Below, in pieces: positions 19,326-20,109 of a stretch of 20,109 nucleotides of DNA (positions are counted from its first letter, which is position 1; each line of letters begins with the position of its first letter). Under the pieces are notes generated by a model that did not search any database, was not told the DNA's origin, and saw only the letters and a list, made by a program, of their open reading frames with translations. Source of the stretch: Rhodobacter sp. (GTDB lineage Bacteria > Pseudomonadota > Alphaproteobacteria > Rhodobacterales > Rhodobacteraceae); contig PNND01000159.1 of the NCBI GenBank assembly GCA_013824045.1, positions 1 through 20,109 of the forward strand, written 5' to 3'. Position numbers and translations under genes: made by a program.

Positions 19326-19350
19326 GGGGCGCGCATATCCTGCGCGCCCC
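19326..19350 (-). terminator. Rho-independent terminator after the NTF2-like gene
   Basis: A perfect 10-bp stem GGGGCGCGCA / TGCGCGCCCC surrounds a 5-base TATCC loop. On the minus strand it is followed directly by TTTTGTTATG, a proper U-tract, 19 bases past the stop of the minus-strand gene. It may also stop plus-strand transcription from the small lipoprotein gene. Confidence 0.85.
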
Positions 19351-19368
19351 CCTGCCGTTCAGCGCAGA

Positions 19369-19929
19369 TCAGTTCGGCGCGTAGGGCAGCGACGAATGAT
19401 GCACCACGATCCGCAGCGCCCCGGCATCGTCCTTCACAAAGGTCCAGGTCTTGTCGACCGTCGTCACCGCGCCATCCTTGCCGGTGATGCTGACATTGCC
19501 CATCGTCGTCGCCGTCTCGCCGGTGATGAACACGGCATTGTTCTCGGCGCTGCAGGCCGTCCAGCCCTTCAGGGCAAAGCCGGTGTCATCGGGGAAGTTC
19601 GGATCATCGCCCACGAAATAGGCCAAGGCCCCTTCGCGCGTCGGGCGGAAGGTCTGCGGCGCAACCGTCAGCGTCGGTTTGAACAGCACAGCCCCCATCT
19701 GATAGCCATAGGCGGCATCGATCACCTCACCGGCCAGCGCCTTGGCGGCGGGCTGGCCCTCGGCCTCATTGGTGGCGCTGATATTGACCAGCGCGGCGCA
19801 CCATGCGGCTTGGGCGGCGGTGACCTCGGCCTCGGTGATGGCTTGCGAAACGACGATAGTCTGGGCCGAGGCGGTGCCAGCATAGGCCGCAGCGACAAGG
19901 GCGGCAGCAGAAAGTGTAAAGCGCGACAT
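19369..19929 (-). CDS. Secreted NTF2-like (SnoaL/CaMKII-association-type) protein of unknown function
   Basis: A 186-residue precursor. The signal peptide MSRFTLSAAALVAAAYAGTA ends in S-A-Q, with cleavage after A-S-A. The mature part reads as one alpha+beta domain: ITEAEVTAAQAAWCAALVNI, AYGYQMGAVLFKPT, REGALAYFVGDD, GETATTMGNVSITG and a last strand KTWTFVKDDAGALRIVVHHS. The helix-then-curved-sheet order and the ending I-V-V-H-H-S-S-L-P-Y are those of a periplasmic NTF2-like family whose members, from memory, are often mislabelled phosphoribosyl-AMP cyclohydrolase; HisI motifs are absent. Ligand and role are unknown. ATG 19929 has GGAA upstream. A four-residue-longer start at 19941 is possible; the frame up to 20073 is unlikely. 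Confidence 0.7.
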   Translation of the reverse strand: MSRFTLSAAALVAAAYAGTASAQTIVVSQAITEAEVTAAQAAWCAALVNISATNEAEGQPAAKALAGEVIDAAYGYQMGAVLFKPTLTVAPQTFRPTREGALAYFVGDDPNFPDDTGFALKGWTACSAENNAVFITGETATTMGNVSITGKDGAVTTVDKTWTFVKDDAGALRIVVHHSSLPYAPN

Positions 19930-19941
19930 GAACCGTTCCAT

Positions 19942-20109
19942 TCGTAACTGAGGGGGCGGCGCACACCTGCCCCGGTTGTCCGGCCCCCTGCGGGGTGCCG
20001 GGCCAAGGGCAGCCTGCCGCCACCCCCGCCCGGCCCAAATGGGCACGGCCCCGGCCTGTCGCAATGGGGGCACCGCAGCACCGCCGCAGGCCCCCCGGAA
20101 ACATGGTCA
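19942..20109. other. Right-edge intergenic stretch without a supported gene
   Basis: This is very GC-rich sequence upstream of the NTF2-like gene. Short palindromic words such as CCCCTGCGGGG (near 19984) are present. Several frames are open because of base composition, but none has a recognisable protein pattern. It could include the end of a neighbouring gene beyond the window. Confidence 0.3.

Overview
The window is GC-rich chromosomal DNA from an alphaproteobacterium, most likely Rhodobacteraceae (Rhodobacterales). Pointers are an NDUFS4-type complex I accessory subunit gene (an alphaproteobacterial/mitochondrial trait), entericidin-type small lipoproteins with a CtrA-like site, a GAAC-N7-GATC SOS-like box before uvrB, and FNR-type boxes of the sort used for anaerobic control in this group.

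Layout: (1) 1-940: start of a GNAT acetyltransferase (minus, cut by the window edge), a small cupin (plus) with a strong terminator, then a 200-bp stretch with no convincing gene. (2) 941-5588, minus: a complete arginine deiminase operon, YfcC-family permease > arcA > arcB (argF-like) > arcC, tightly coupled (ATGA and TGATG overlaps). Gene order matches the classical arcDABC, but a YfcC-type carrier sits where arcD would be. (3) 5723-10015, plus: a divergent run of three genes, a cation P-type ATPase with unusual membrane motifs, a second cupin, and a secreted/membrane protein with bactofilin-like beta repeats. A single FNR-type box lies between (2) and (3). (4) 10202-13276, minus: a MacAB/Lol-like ABC exporter (HlyD adaptor > FtsX-type permease > ATPase). 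The permease is broken by a one-base frameshift. A second FNR-type box sits upstream at exactly the same offset from a similar -10 as in the arginine operon. (5) 13485-14390: tRNA-Arg(UCU), a GNAT protein and the NDUFS4-like subunit. (6) 14734-16911: uvrB, with a candidate LexA box and an odd upstream inverted repeat. (7) 16908-18584: a membrane-anchored NYN/Zc3h12a-type RNase overlapping uvrB tail to tail, a 63-aa membrane protein and a ParA-family ATPase. (8) 18829-19929: two small lipoproteins and a secreted NTF2-like protein.

Functionally, the left half looks like an oxygen-limitation module. The deiminase pathway makes ATP and ammonia from arginine, and its probable FNR control is shared by position with a P-type cation pump and, separately, with an export system. 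The right half is ordinary housekeeping plus small envelope and DNA/RNA-related genes. No transposase, integrase, CRISPR array or prophage genes were seen.
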